Positions 1 to 7,494 of a stretch of 11,931 nt of DNA are shown here, one piece after another. Location of the stretch: the NCBI GenBank assembly GCA_020860745.1, contig JAJBTR010000295.1, positions 1-11,931 of the forward strand, read 5' to 3'. The notes beneath the pieces were generated by a model. That model saw nothing but the letters and a program-made list of their open reading frames with translations. It made no database searches and had not been told where the DNA came from. Each line of letters starts with the position of its first letter. Within the stretch, counting starts at the first letter, position 1. This DNA comes from Lachnospiraceae bacterium. GTDB lineage: Bacteria; Bacillota; Clostridia; Lachnospirales; Lachnospiraceae. The translations under genes and the position numbers were made by a program.

Positions 1-123
1 ACCAGACGCATCCTGCGGGCGGAGGTTATTTTTTCCGCAGCGAATCATTTTTCTATTGACAGCAAAAAGGCACGGCAGCCGTTTCCGGAAACACAGAGTG
101 ATTTGCCTGAAGACAATGAATGA
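1..123 (+). CDS. C-terminal end of a gene entering from the left, probably tRNA(Ile)-lysidine synthase
   Basis: Frame 1 is open from the first base to a TGA at 121-123 (40 residues), beginning TRRILRAEVIF and ending in an acidic, non-conserved tail PEDNE. The TRRILR-type segment resembles the last beta strand of TilS proteins, and tilS-hpt-ftsH is a very common order in Firmicutes, so the call rests mainly on gene order. Frame 2 is also open across this stretch (to about 219), so the reading frame is not proven. The gap to hpt is 86 bases with no terminator, which fits co-transcription. Confidence 0.42.
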   Translation, partial: TRRILRAEVIFSAANHFSIDSKKARQPFPETQSDLPEDNE

Positions 124-209
124 TTGCTGTAAATTGGTTCAGATGTCAAATGTGTTTTGCATATTTGCGCAGGGGATGAGTTTTGTGAAAAACACAGGAG
201 GAAGAAGCT

Positions 210-737
210 ATGAAGGGTGAGAAGATCAGCGTAATGTACAGTGAGGAGCAGGTTGACGAAAGAATTCGGGAACTGGCCGCGCAGATCAATGAAGATCTGA
301 ACGGGGAAGCGGTAAAGCTTGTCTGCATTTTAAAGGGGGCAAGTTTTTTCGCGTGTGAACTTGCCAAACGCCTGACCGTACCGGTGTATATGGATTTCAT
401 GTATGTATCAAGCTACGGAAACGGGACGGAGTCTTCCGGAAATGTCCGGATTACGAAAGATCTGGAATCTCCGATTGAGGGTGAAAATGTGCTGATCGTG
501 GAGGACATCATCGATTCCGGGCGGACGCTGTCCTGTCTCTCTGATGAATTCCGGAAACGGGGCGCGAAAAAGGTGATGATCTGCACGCTCCTTTCCAAGC
601 CGGACCGCCGGGAGGTGGAAGTACCGGTGGATTATATCGGATATGTGATACCGGACCGGTTTGTGGTGGGGTATGGTCTCGATTACGCACAGAAGTATCG
701 CAATCTTCCTTATATCGGGGCTGTTGAATTTGCATGA
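210..737 (+). CDS. hpt: Hypoxanthine(-guanine) phosphoribosyltransferase
   Basis: This 175-residue cytoplasmic enzyme transfers phosphoribose from PRPP to hypoxanthine or guanine to make IMP or GMP (purine salvage). The length is normal for bacterial HPRTs. Visible motifs: LKGA at residues 41-44 (pyrophosphate loop); the flexible loop with SSYGNGTESSG at 67-77; the PRPP-binding signature VLIVEDIIDSGRTL at 94-107 with the acidic pair E98/D99; and the base-binding C-terminal part FVVGYGLDYAQKYRNLPYIG at 151-170. The ATG at 210 is preceded by AGGAGG at 196-201, 8 bases away. It is followed 90 bases later by ftsH, the usual neighbour in Firmicutes. A palindromic repeat element begins inside its stop codon. 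Nothing is missing or odd in the protein. Confidence 0.96.
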   Translation: MKGEKISVMYSEEQVDERIRELAAQINEDLNGEAVKLVCILKGASFFACELAKRLTVPVYMDFMYVSSYGNGTESSGNVRITKDLESPIEGENVLIVEDIIDSGRTLSCLSDEFRKRGAKKVMICTLLSKPDRREVEVPVDYIGYVIPDRFVVGYGLDYAQKYRNLPYIGAVEFA

Positions 738-782
738 TTATGCAGAACCATCGCGTTTTTGAGCCTGGCTCTGAATAATCAC
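736..782 (+). repeat. Palindromic intergenic element, copy 1
   Basis: Between hpt and ftsH the arms 736-749 (GATTATGCAGAACC) and 767-780 (GGCTCTGAATAATC) are complementary at 12 of 14 positions around a 17-base loop. Bases 763-782, GCCTGGCTCTGAATAATCAC, recur exactly on the opposite strand at 10697-10716, again just downstream of a stop codon. There is no T-run after the stem, so it is not a typical intrinsic terminator. A dispersed REP-like element or RNA-processing hairpin is possible. Confidence 0.65.
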
Positions 783-827
783 GAATTTATATATTAAATA
801 ATAAGGTAGAAAAAGGAGGACCGGACA

Positions 828-2648
828 TTGAAGCACAGTTTTAGAGGGCTCGGTTTTTATCTGTTTATTCTTGTTATTCTCTTTCTCCTGTGGAGAGGGT
901 TTGGCACAAACGGCAGTCTCACAACGACAGAGACTTATACCTGGTCTCAGTTTCAGGAAGTTGTGGAGGACGGCGGGGTGACTTCCCTGGTAATCACACA
1001 GAATCAGGAAGTTCCGACCGGTGTGGTGACCGTAACTCTTGAGGATGGCACCCGGGCACAGGTGACCGTGTCCGATGTGGGCGAGGTAGAGACTTATCTG
1101 GAGGAAGAGGGGTTTACGGATTACACCTTGAAAGATGTGCAGGGAACCAGTGTGCTGGCCTCTGTTCTTCCCACGGTGATCGTCCTGATTGCCCTGGTCT
1201 TTATGATGGTAATGATGACAGGCCAGGCCGGCGGAGGCGGTGGCGGCAACTCCAGAATGATGAATTTCGGCAAGAGCCGTGCCAGACTGACCAGCGGGGA
1301 GAATGTCAAAGTAAAGTTTAAGGATGTGGCCGGCCTCCGTGAGGAAAAAGAAGAGCTGGAGGGAATGGTGGACTTTTTAAAAGCGCCCGGCAAGTATACG
1401 AAGCTCGGCGCCAGGATTCCCAAGGGCGTTCTACTGGTGGGGCCTCCCGGTACTGGAAAAACATTGATTGCCAAAGCGGTAGCCGGGGAGGCGGGAGTGC
1501 CGTTTTTCTCCATCTCCGGTTCGGATTTTGTGGAAATGTTTGTCGGCGTCGGCGCATCCCGTGTGAGGGATATGTTTGCCGAGGCGAAAAAACAGGCGCC
1601 CTGTATCGTGTTTATTGATGAGATTGACGCGGTGGGGCGCCGCCGGGGTACCGGTATGGGTGGCGGACACGATGAGCGGGAACAGACCTTAAACCAGCTC
1701 CTGGTGGAGATGGACGGGTTCGGCGTGAACGAGGGAATCATCGTTGTTGCTGCGACCAACCGCGTGGATATCCTCGACCCGGCGCTGCTTCGCCCGGGAC
1801 GTTTTGACCGCAAAGTATATGTGGGCAAGCCGGATGTGGCTGGCCGGGAGCAGATTCTCGAGGTTCATGTGCAGAACAAACCGCTGGGCGACGATGTGGA
1901 TCTGAAACAGATTGCACAGACGACAGCGGGATTTACCGGAGCTGATCTGGAAAATCTCTTAAATGAAGCGGCAATCATAGCGGCGAAGGATAAGCGTGCG
2001 TTTATCTGCCAGGAAGATATCAGAAAAGCCTTTATCAAAGTGGGCATCGGCGCGGAGAAAAAGAGCCGTGTCATCACGGACAAAGAAAAGCGGATTACCG
2101 CTTTCCATGAGTCCGGCCACGCCATTCTCTTTCATGTGCTGCCGGATGTGGGGCCTGTCTATACGGTTTCCATTATCCCTACCGGTATCGGTGCGGCGGG
2201 ATATACGATGCCGCTTCCGGAAAAGGATGAAATGTTCCGCACGAAGGGGCAGATGCTCCAGGAGATTATGGTCGACCTGGGCGGGCGGATTGCCGAGGAG
2301 ATGGTATTCGGCGATGTGACCACCGGCGCATCCCAGGATATCAAGCAGGCGACGTCTGTGGCCAGAGCCATGGTGACAAAATACGGCATGTCCGAGGCGC
2401 TGGGACTGATCAATTACGACAATGACGATGATGAGGTCTTTATCGGACGCGACCTCGCCCACACCAAGAGCTACAGCGACGATGTGGCGACGCGGATCGA
2501 TGCGGAGGTCAAACGTATCGTGGACGAGTGCTATCAGAAAGCAAAAGAGATTATCGAGGCACATGAGGATGTTCTTCACCGCAGTGCAGAACTCCTGTTG
2601 GAGAAGGAAAAAATCGGGAGAGATGAGTTTGAAAAACTCTTTGACTAA
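828..2648 (+). CDS. ftsH: ATP-dependent zinc metalloprotease FtsH
   Basis: Membrane-anchored hexameric AAA+ protease that extracts and degrades membrane and unstable cytosolic proteins. It has 606 residues, at the short end of the family. TM1 lies at about 8-23 and TM2 at about 109-131, flanking an external domain, followed by a glycine-rich linker (about 132-141). The AAA domain shows Walker A GPPGTGKT (205-212), pore loop FVEMFVGVG (234-242), Walker B VFIDEID (261-267) and the second region of homology with RPGRFDR (322-328). The protease domain has HESGH at 427-431 (Ser where most have Ala; both His and the Glu are kept) and the third zinc ligand D504 in ASQDIKQAT. The start is TTG at 828; AGGAGG at 814-819 lies 8 bases upstream and no better ATG is present. 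The stop is 16 bases before the amylase gene, so the two are probably co-transcribed. Confidence 0.98.
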   Translation: MKHSFRGLGFYLFILVILFLLWRGFGTNGSLTTTETYTWSQFQEVVEDGGVTSLVITQNQEVPTGVVTVTLEDGTRAQVTVSDVGEVETYLEEEGFTDYTLKDVQGTSVLASVLPTVIVLIALVFMMVMMTGQAGGGGGGNSRMMNFGKSRARLTSGENVKVKFKDVAGLREEKEELEGMVDFLKAPGKYTKLGARIPKGVLLVGPPGTGKTLIAKAVAGEAGVPFFSISGSDFVEMFVGVGASRVRDMFAEAKKQAPCIVFIDEIDAVGRRRGTGMGGGHDEREQTLNQLLVEMDGFGVNEGIIVVAATNRVDILDPALLRPGRFDRKVYVGKPDVAGREQILEVHVQNKPLGDDVDLKQIAQTTAGFTGADLENLLNEAAIIAAKDKRAFICQEDIRKAFIKVGIGAEKKSRVITDKEKRITAFHESGHAILFHVLPDVGPVYTVSIIPTGIGAAGYTMPLPEKDEMFRTKGQMLQEIMVDLGGRIAEEMVFGDVTTGASQDIKQATSVARAMVTKYGMSEALGLINYDNDDDEVFIGRDLAHTKSYSDDVATRIDAEVKRIVDECYQKAKEIIEAHEDVLHRSAELLLEKEKIGRDEFEKLFD

Positions 2649-2664
2649 GTAGTAAGAGGTAAAT

Positions 2665-4566
2665 ATGAAGTACAATTCAGCACAGCAGTTTTACAGTGTA
2701 GAAAATTATATTTTACAGATGCGTCCCATCCTGCACAAGAATTCTCTGTTCAGCGACGGTACGGCAGACTACCGGATTCCCGCCGAGCCGAAGGCCAATG
2801 AGACCGTGCGGATCCGATTTCGGACTGACGTGAATAACGTAGATCTGGTTATTCTTCACCACGATGGGGAAAGCTATGAGATGAGCGTGGCGGAGAGCGA
2901 CGGCCAGTTTGATTTTTATGAGGTGAAGATTCAGCTGGGTGAGGAGCCGTTTGGCTACTACTTTGAGGTGGTCAGCGGCATGCTCCGCTGTTATTATGAC
3001 CGGGCAGGGGTGGCCCGGGAGCATCGGAAACAGTATGAGTTCCGCATTGTTCCCGGCTTTTCCACGCCGGAGTGGGCGAAAGGCGCGGTCATGTATCAGA
3101 TTTTTACGGAGCGTTTTTACAATGGAGATCCTTCCAACGATGTGAAGGACGGCGAGTATTATTACATCAACCGGCCGACGAAGCAGGTGCCGGTCTGGGA
3201 CGCTCATCCGGAGAATTTTGATGTGGCGAATTTCTACGGAGGCGATCTGGAGGGCGTGTACCAGAAGCTGGATTATCTGCAGCAGCTGGGGGTGGAAGTG
3301 ATTTACTTTAACCCGCTGTTTGTATCGGCCTCCAGCCACAAGTATGATATTCAGGATTATGACTATATCGATCCGCATTTCGGCGTGATTCTCGAGGATG
3401 GCGGGGAACCGCTGCCGGAGGGATGCACGGATAATACGAGGGCGGAGATTTACAAAAAACGTGTGACCAGCCTGAAGAATCTGGAGGCCAGCAACGAGCT
3501 GTTTATCAAGCTGGTCCGGGAGGCGCACCGAAGAGGAATGCGCGTGATCCTGGACGGCGTGTTTAACCATTGCGGATCTTTTAATAAGTGGATGGACCGG
3601 GAGAAAATTTACAAAGACAGTGAGAATTTTGAACCCGGCGCCTATGAGACGGCAGACAGCAGATACCATAATTACTTCCGGTTTCAGAATGAGACGGCTT
3701 TCCCGGATAACGGCACCTACGAGGGCTGGTGGGGACTGGATACCCTGCCGAAGCTGAATTATGAGGGCTCGCCGGAGCTGGAGGAGTATATCTTAAAAAT
3801 CGCGGAAAAATGGGTCTCCGAGCCTTACTGTGCGGACGGATGGCGTCTGGATGTGGCGGCGGATCTGGGACACAGCGAGGAATACAACCATAAATTCTGG
3901 AAGAAATTCCGGGCGGCGGTGAAAGAGGCCAATCCGCAGGCGCTGGTTCTGGCGGAGCACTACGGCGATCCGGAGAAATGGCTGCACGGTGACCAGTGGG
4001 ATACCGTCATGAACTATGATGCATTCATGGAGCCGGTGAGCTGGTTTCTGACCGGTATGGAAAAGCACAGCAATGAGTATAAGGAATATATGCAGGGGAA
4101 TTTTGATAATTATGTCAACTCCATGACGCATTATATGGCGAGCTTTCTCACGCCATCTCTGCAGTGTGCCATGAATCAGCTGTCCAATCACGACCATTCC
4201 CGTTTCCTGACAAGAACAAACCACAAGGTGGGACGGGCGGAGAAGCTGGGTTGTGAGGCGGCGCCGGAGGGCGTCAACAAGGCCGTCTTAAAGGAAGCGG
4301 TCGTCATACAGATGACCTGGCCCGGAGCGCCGACCCTCTACTACGGAGATGAGGCGGGGCTGTGCGGGTTTACGGATCCGGATAACCGGCGCACCTATCC
4401 CTGGGGCAGAGAGGACAAGGAACTGATCCGTTTCCACCGGGATATGATCCGCATTCACCGGGAGAACCCCGCGCTGCGGACGGGGTCGGTTAAGTTTTTG
4501 AACGGGACAAAAATGTGCTCTGTTACGGGAGATTTAACCGGCAGCAGCAGTTTGTTATTATCGTAA
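2665..4566 (+). CDS. GH13 alpha-amylase family enzyme (neopullulanase / cyclomaltodextrinase type), 3' end frameshifted
   Basis: Alpha-glucan hydrolase acting on maltooligosaccharides, cyclodextrins or pullulan; no signal peptide, so cytoplasmic. Residues ~45-130 look like the CBM34-type N-terminal domain. The catalytic barrel starts near AVMYQIFTERF (141). Conserved regions: DGVFNH 297-302; GWRLDVAAD 392-400 with nucleophile D396; LVLAEHYGD 427-435 with acid/base E431; LSNHDHSRF 506-514 with D510; and LPKLN 361-365, the subfamily V marker of neopullulanase-like enzymes. From M617 the frame is wrong: it ends after 17 unrelated residues, while the -1 frame carries on with a proper C-terminal domain to 4769. 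One extra A in the run 4509-4513 would restore a 701-residue protein. The start ATG at 2665 has AAGAGGT just upstream (2654-2660), a weak close-spaced SD. The catalytic domain is whole, but loss of beta-sandwich domain C probably harms folding. Linear versus cyclic substrate preference cannot be told. Confidence 0.9.
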   Translation: MKYNSAQQFYSVENYILQMRPILHKNSLFSDGTADYRIPAEPKANETVRIRFRTDVNNVDLVILHHDGESYEMSVAESDGQFDFYEVKIQLGEEPFGYYFEVVSGMLRCYYDRAGVAREHRKQYEFRIVPGFSTPEWAKGAVMYQIFTERFYNGDPSNDVKDGEYYYINRPTKQVPVWDAHPENFDVANFYGGDLEGVYQKLDYLQQLGVEVIYFNPLFVSASSHKYDIQDYDYIDPHFGVILEDGGEPLPEGCTDNTRAEIYKKRVTSLKNLEASNELFIKLVREAHRRGMRVILDGVFNHCGSFNKWMDREKIYKDSENFEPGAYETADSRYHNYFRFQNETAFPDNGTYEGWWGLDTLPKLNYEGSPELEEYILKIAEKWVSEPYCADGWRLDVAADLGHSEEYNHKFWKKFRAAVKEANPQALVLAEHYGDPEKWLHGDQWDTVMNYDAFMEPVSWFLTGMEKHSNEYKEYMQGNFDNYVNSMTHYMASFLTPSLQCAMNQLSNHDHSRFLTRTNHKVGRAEKLGCEAAPEGVNKAVLKEAVVIQMTWPGAPTLYYGDEAGLCGFTDPDNRRTYPWGREDKELIRFHRDMIRIHRENPALRTGSVKFLNGTKMCSVTGDLTGSSSLLLS

Positions 4567-4769
4567 ACAATGACAGTTTTCCGAATACCATCGATCTGCC
4601 GGTGGATACCGCGAATGTTCCGCAGGAGTGTGAGATGCAGCAGGTCATGCACACCACAGGGGACGGATACTCTGTTGCTCCCGTCGAATACAGTGTCATC
4701 AGCGGGCATATCAAAATCACATTGGCGAAATTTTCAGCGGTTGTGCTGAAGCATGAGGATCGGATTTAA
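4512..4769 (+). pseudogene. Out-of-frame C-terminal domain of the GH13 enzyme
   Basis: This is the natural continuation of the amylase reading frame, displaced by -1. It reads N-V-L-C-Y-G-R-F then QQQFVIIVNNDSFPNTIDLP, ending AKFSAVVLKHEDRI at a TAA. That is the usual all-beta domain C of GH13 proteins, including the alternating hydrophobic strand pattern and the closing 'FSAVVLK' strand. There is no SD at the GTG of 4515, so it is not an independent gene. It is reached only by a -1 shift at the five-A run 4509-4513, or if the true sequence has six A. Confidence 0.85.
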
Positions 4770-4923
4770 AAAGTTTCACAAAATTTTTATTGTTATTTTA
4801 TTTCTGTTGTAGTACGATTATGTGTCTGTGATTCGTGATATACAGGATTGCAGGCCGGGTTGCGGTGAAAGCATGACAGGTTAACGGTATAGCATAAAAA
4901 AACGATTATTTTGGGAGAAAACA

Positions 4924-6087
4924 ATGGCAGGACATAAGACAAAAGCGGTAAGGCGCAGAAGACGGAGGATTGTTCTTTTTGTCGTAGAAATTGTGATACT
5001 GGTGCTGGTACTGGCAGTGCTCTATTTTTATCAGAAGCTGAATCTTCTTGATACCTCCTATCAGGTGGATCAGTCGAAAATTCAGGTAAATGAGGTGGAG
5101 GGCTCCACGGAGGAGATTTTTGAGGAGAATCTGACAATCGCCATCTTCGGCCTGGACAACCGCACCCAGGGTGTTTATTCCACCGGCAACAGTGACGTTA
5201 TCATGGTGATGAATATTGACAGTAATACCAACGAGATGACGATGGTTTCCGTATATCGGGATACTTACTTAAATGTTGCGGCGGTGGATGAGGAGGATAA
5301 GTTCCGCAAGTGCAATTCTGCTTACGCCTACGGGGGTGTGGAGCAGGCAATCACCATGCTGAACCGCAACCTTGACCTGGATATTGACAATTATGTCTGT
5401 GTGGATTTTGTGGCTGTGGCGGAAGCCATAGATATCCTGGGCGGTGTGGAAATTGAGATTGAGTCCACGGCAGAACTGGGATACCTGAACGACTATATCA
5501 ATGGGACAAATGAGACTCTGGGAACAAATTCTCCGACCATCAGCTCCACGGGAACCCATACCCTGGACGGCGTACAGGCGGTGGCTTATTCGCGTATCCG
5601 CTACACATCCGGCGGAGATTTTAAGCGCGCGGAACGGCAGCGTATCGTTCTTTCTGCTATGTTCACCAAGGCGAAGAGTGCCAGCCTGTCGCAGATTAAT
5701 GAATTGCTGGATACCGTATTTCCGGATATCCAGACGGATCTTTCCAAGCAGGATCTGCTGACTATGGCGTCAGCTCTGCTTAGCTATGATATATCGAGCA
5801 GCGGAGGATTCCCCTATGACAGGACGACGATGACTCTCAGCAGCTCGATTGGCAGTATTGTAGTTCCCTGTGATCTGGAGAGCAATGTCATCGCTCTGCA
5901 CAGGCAGCTGTTTGGCGTGGACGATTACACGCCGTCCGGCACGGTGCAGGAGTACAGTGATTATATTATCAATTCGACGGGTGTCACTGCGGATGATGCC
6001 GTGGATGATGATTTCTCGGATGCAGATGATTTTACCGGTGATGGGGACTCGGAGGAGGACGCGGATTCGGAGGAAGAGGAAGAATGA
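4924..6087 (+). CDS. LytR-CpsA-Psr (LCP) family envelope protein
   Basis: LCP proteins are membrane-anchored phosphotransferases that attach lipid-linked anionic polymers (wall teichoic acid, capsule) to peptidoglycan. The 387-residue product has a basic N-terminus (RRRRR at 10-15) and one TM at about 16-36, giving an extracytoplasmic body. The LCP domain runs from about 69 (LTIAIFGLDNR) to about 250 and shows S90-D91, YRD at 111-113 (usually PRD), SRIRY at 223-227 and RAERQR at 235-240, the Arg/Asp set that binds the pyrophosphate lipid. The last 30 residues are strongly acidic (DDDFSDADDF to EEEEE) and probably disordered. The ATG at 4924 has GGGAG at 4913-4917, 6 bases away. The 154-base upstream gap has only a weak promoter candidate (TTGTTA 4790, TACGAT 4813, 17-base spacer). 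It is translationally coupled to the next gene by ATGA overlap. The polymer it transfers cannot be told. Confidence 0.93.
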   Translation: MAGHKTKAVRRRRRRIVLFVVEIVILVLVLAVLYFYQKLNLLDTSYQVDQSKIQVNEVEGSTEEIFEENLTIAIFGLDNRTQGVYSTGNSDVIMVMNIDSNTNEMTMVSVYRDTYLNVAAVDEEDKFRKCNSAYAYGGVEQAITMLNRNLDLDIDNYVCVDFVAVAEAIDILGGVEIEIESTAELGYLNDYINGTNETLGTNSPTISSTGTHTLDGVQAVAYSRIRYTSGGDFKRAERQRIVLSAMFTKAKSASLSQINELLDTVFPDIQTDLSKQDLLTMASALLSYDISSSGGFPYDRTTMTLSSSIGSIVVPCDLESNVIALHRQLFGVDDYTPSGTVQEYSDYIINSTGVTADDAVDDDFSDADDFTGDGDSEEDADSEEEEE

Positions 6088-6293
6088 TCAGACTGTTTAT
6101 ATGTCCAAAATGCGGCTGGGTGCGGACGGTTTCCAGAAAAAGCAATGTGGAATGCTTCAAATGCGAAGATGTGCGGATGATCCCGTCGAAGCTGGAGTAT
6201 GCAAAGTTTGTCGAAATGTCGGAGCAGGAACGCAGAGATTATGTAGACAGCTGGATGTATATACATAAAAATAATAAAGATGCTGTGGTTTAA
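6084..6293 (+). CDS. Small zinc-ribbon protein of unknown function
   Basis: A 69-residue soluble protein. C7-P-K-C10 and C24-F-K-C27 form a four-cysteine zinc ribbon in the first 30 residues, followed by a basic/acidic helical tail with EMSEQERRDYVDSW at about 44-57. The ATG at 6084 overlaps the LCP stop as ATGA. Its SD (GGAGG at 6069-6073, 10 bases away) lies inside the LCP codons for the acidic tail, so translation is probably coupled. I do not recognise a named family. Such ribbons bind nucleic acid or protein partners, but nothing here fixes a role. The overlap, SD and motif spacing support a real gene. Confidence 0.8.
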   Translation: MIRLFICPKCGWVRTVSRKSNVECFKCEDVRMIPSKLEYAKFVEMSEQERRDYVDSWMYIHKNNKDAVV

Positions 6294-6392
6294 TATAAGA
6301 CCGCCCAGACAGGATATAGCAGGGTGTCCATGTGTCTGGATGCGGCGCATATACAGGATAGTGTATAGTAAAGCCGGAAGGGAGGCAGCGGT

Positions 6393-7325
6393 ATGAAGAA
6401 CAGGAGGATAGCGATCGCGCTGGGGCATGACGCGCTGGGGACGACGCTTCCGGAGCAGAAAAAGGCGACCAGACGGGCGGCAAAAGCGATTGTCGATCTG
6501 GTGCAGGACGACTGTGAGATCGTGATCACGCACAGCAACGGACCGCAGGTCGGCATGATCCATACGGCGATGTCAGAGTTTCACAGATTATATCAGGAAT
6601 ACACAGCCACTCCGATGGCGGTGTGTTCGGCTATGAGCCAGGGTTATATCGGATACGACCTGCAGCAGGCAATCCGCAGTGAACTGGTGGGGCGCGGTGT
6701 GTACCGCACGGTTTCCACGATATTGACACAGGTGACGGTAGATCCGTATGACGACGCTTTTTATCATCCGACGAAGATCATCGGCCGTGTGATGGACGAG
6801 GCTGAGGCCGAGGCGGAGGAGAAAAAAGGCAACCATGTCACTCCGGCAGATGGCGGTTTCCACAGAATTGTGGCTGCACCGACCCCCATTGAGATCGTGG
6901 AGCTGGATGCCATCAATGCGCTGATGGACGCGAGACAGATTGTTATTGCCGCGGGCGGCGGCGGGATTCCCGTGCTGCAGCAGGGGAAATCCTTAAAAGG
7001 CGCCAGCGCTGTAATAGAGAAAGATCTGATTGCCGGGCTTCTGGCGGACGGCGTCAACGCGGATCGTCTGATTATCCTGACGGATGTGGAATGTGTCTAC
7101 AGGGGATACGGCACGGAAAAGCAGGAGCCGCTTCACATGATGTCCTGTGCCCAGGCGGCGCAGTATATTGAGGACGGTGAATTCGGAGCCGGGAATATGC
7201 AGCCGAAAATTCAGACGGCGATTCAGTTTATCGGGGATTCGGATACGCGGTCTGTTCTGATCACCAGGCTGGATAGGATTAAAGAAGCGATACTCGGGCA
7301 GACCGGGACAGTGATCCGGAAATAA
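6393..7325 (+). CDS. arcC: Carbamate kinase
   Basis: Cytoplasmic amino-acid-kinase-fold enzyme that makes ATP, NH3 and CO2 from carbamoyl phosphate and ADP, the energy-yielding last step of arginine, agmatine or purine-derived ureido-compound fermentation. It has 310 residues, normal for the family. Motifs: ALGHDALG at 9-16 (many carbamate kinases have LGGNAL); THSNGPQVG at 46-54; AAGGGGIPV at 186-194; VIEKDL at 207-212; ILTDVE at 228-233; and GNMQPKI at 267-273 with the conserved Lys. The ATG at 6393 has GGAGG at 6381-6385, 7 bases away. It stands alone: no deiminase, carbamoyltransferase or antiporter gene is in the window, so the source of carbamoyl phosphate is not shown. A strong terminator follows 12 bases after its stop. 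Confidence in the family is high. Confidence 0.95.
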   Translation: MKNRRIAIALGHDALGTTLPEQKKATRRAAKAIVDLVQDDCEIVITHSNGPQVGMIHTAMSEFHRLYQEYTATPMAVCSAMSQGYIGYDLQQAIRSELVGRGVYRTVSTILTQVTVDPYDDAFYHPTKIIGRVMDEAEAEAEEKKGNHVTPADGGFHRIVAAPTPIEIVELDAINALMDARQIVIAAGGGGIPVLQQGKSLKGASAVIEKDLIAGLLADGVNADRLIILTDVECVYRGYGTEKQEPLHMMSCAQAAQYIEDGEFGAGNMQPKIQTAIQFIGDSDTRSVLITRLDRIKEAILGQTGTVIRK

Positions 7326-7337
7326 AAAAGAAGAATG

Positions 7338-7390
7338 AAACGGCTGTGAGACAGAGGAAAGTTTTTCCATATCTCATAGCCGTTTTTGTA
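7338..7390 (+). terminator. Intrinsic terminator after arcC
   Basis: Arms 7338-7351 (AAACGGCTGTGAGA) and 7372-7385 (TCTCATAGCCGTTT) form a 14-pair stem with one G-U, enclosing a smaller GGAAA/TTTCC hairpin; the T-run is 7383-7387. It lies between convergent genes. The A-rich flank at 7322-7329 gives a poorer T-tract on the minus strand, so weak bidirectional action is possible. Confidence 0.88.
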
Positions 7391-7410
7391 TTATTTTGAA
7401 TTATGTTTGG

Positions 7411-7437
7411 TAAAAAACAGAAAATCGTATGATTTTC
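7411..7437 (-). terminator. Likely terminator of the nucleotidyltransferase transcript
   Basis: On the minus strand GAAAATC-ATAC-GATTTTC (7420-7437) forms a 7-bp AT-rich stem followed by TGTTTTTTA (7411-7419). It lies about 58 bases after the minus-strand stop. A competing perfect 8-bp pair (7422-7429 with 7447-7454) uses the same arm. The stem has low GC content, so strength is uncertain. Confidence 0.45.
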
Positions 7438-7494
7438 AGTCGTATTTACGATTTGGGAAACCTGAAAACATTTGCTCTGTGAGGAGGCGTGTGT

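Noticed and set aside
2104..2124. HESGH in place of HEAGH in the FtsH zinc site
   Set aside because: Only the variable middle residue differs; both His, the Glu and the third ligand D504 are present, so no functional oddity is claimed.
1959..2675. Long minus-strand frame (238 residues) opposite ftsH
   Set aside because: It is the antisense shadow of the highly conserved FtsH protease domain, with His/Ile-rich nonsense composition.
2713..3669. Long minus-strand frame (318 residues) opposite the GH13 gene
   Set aside because: Antisense shadow in GC-biased codons; no SD or motif.
6294..6392. Repeated CAGGATA/TATAG words upstream of arcC
   Set aside because: A TATAGT at 6364-6369 is -10-like, but no acceptable -35 lies at the right distance, and the short repeats form no consistent structure.
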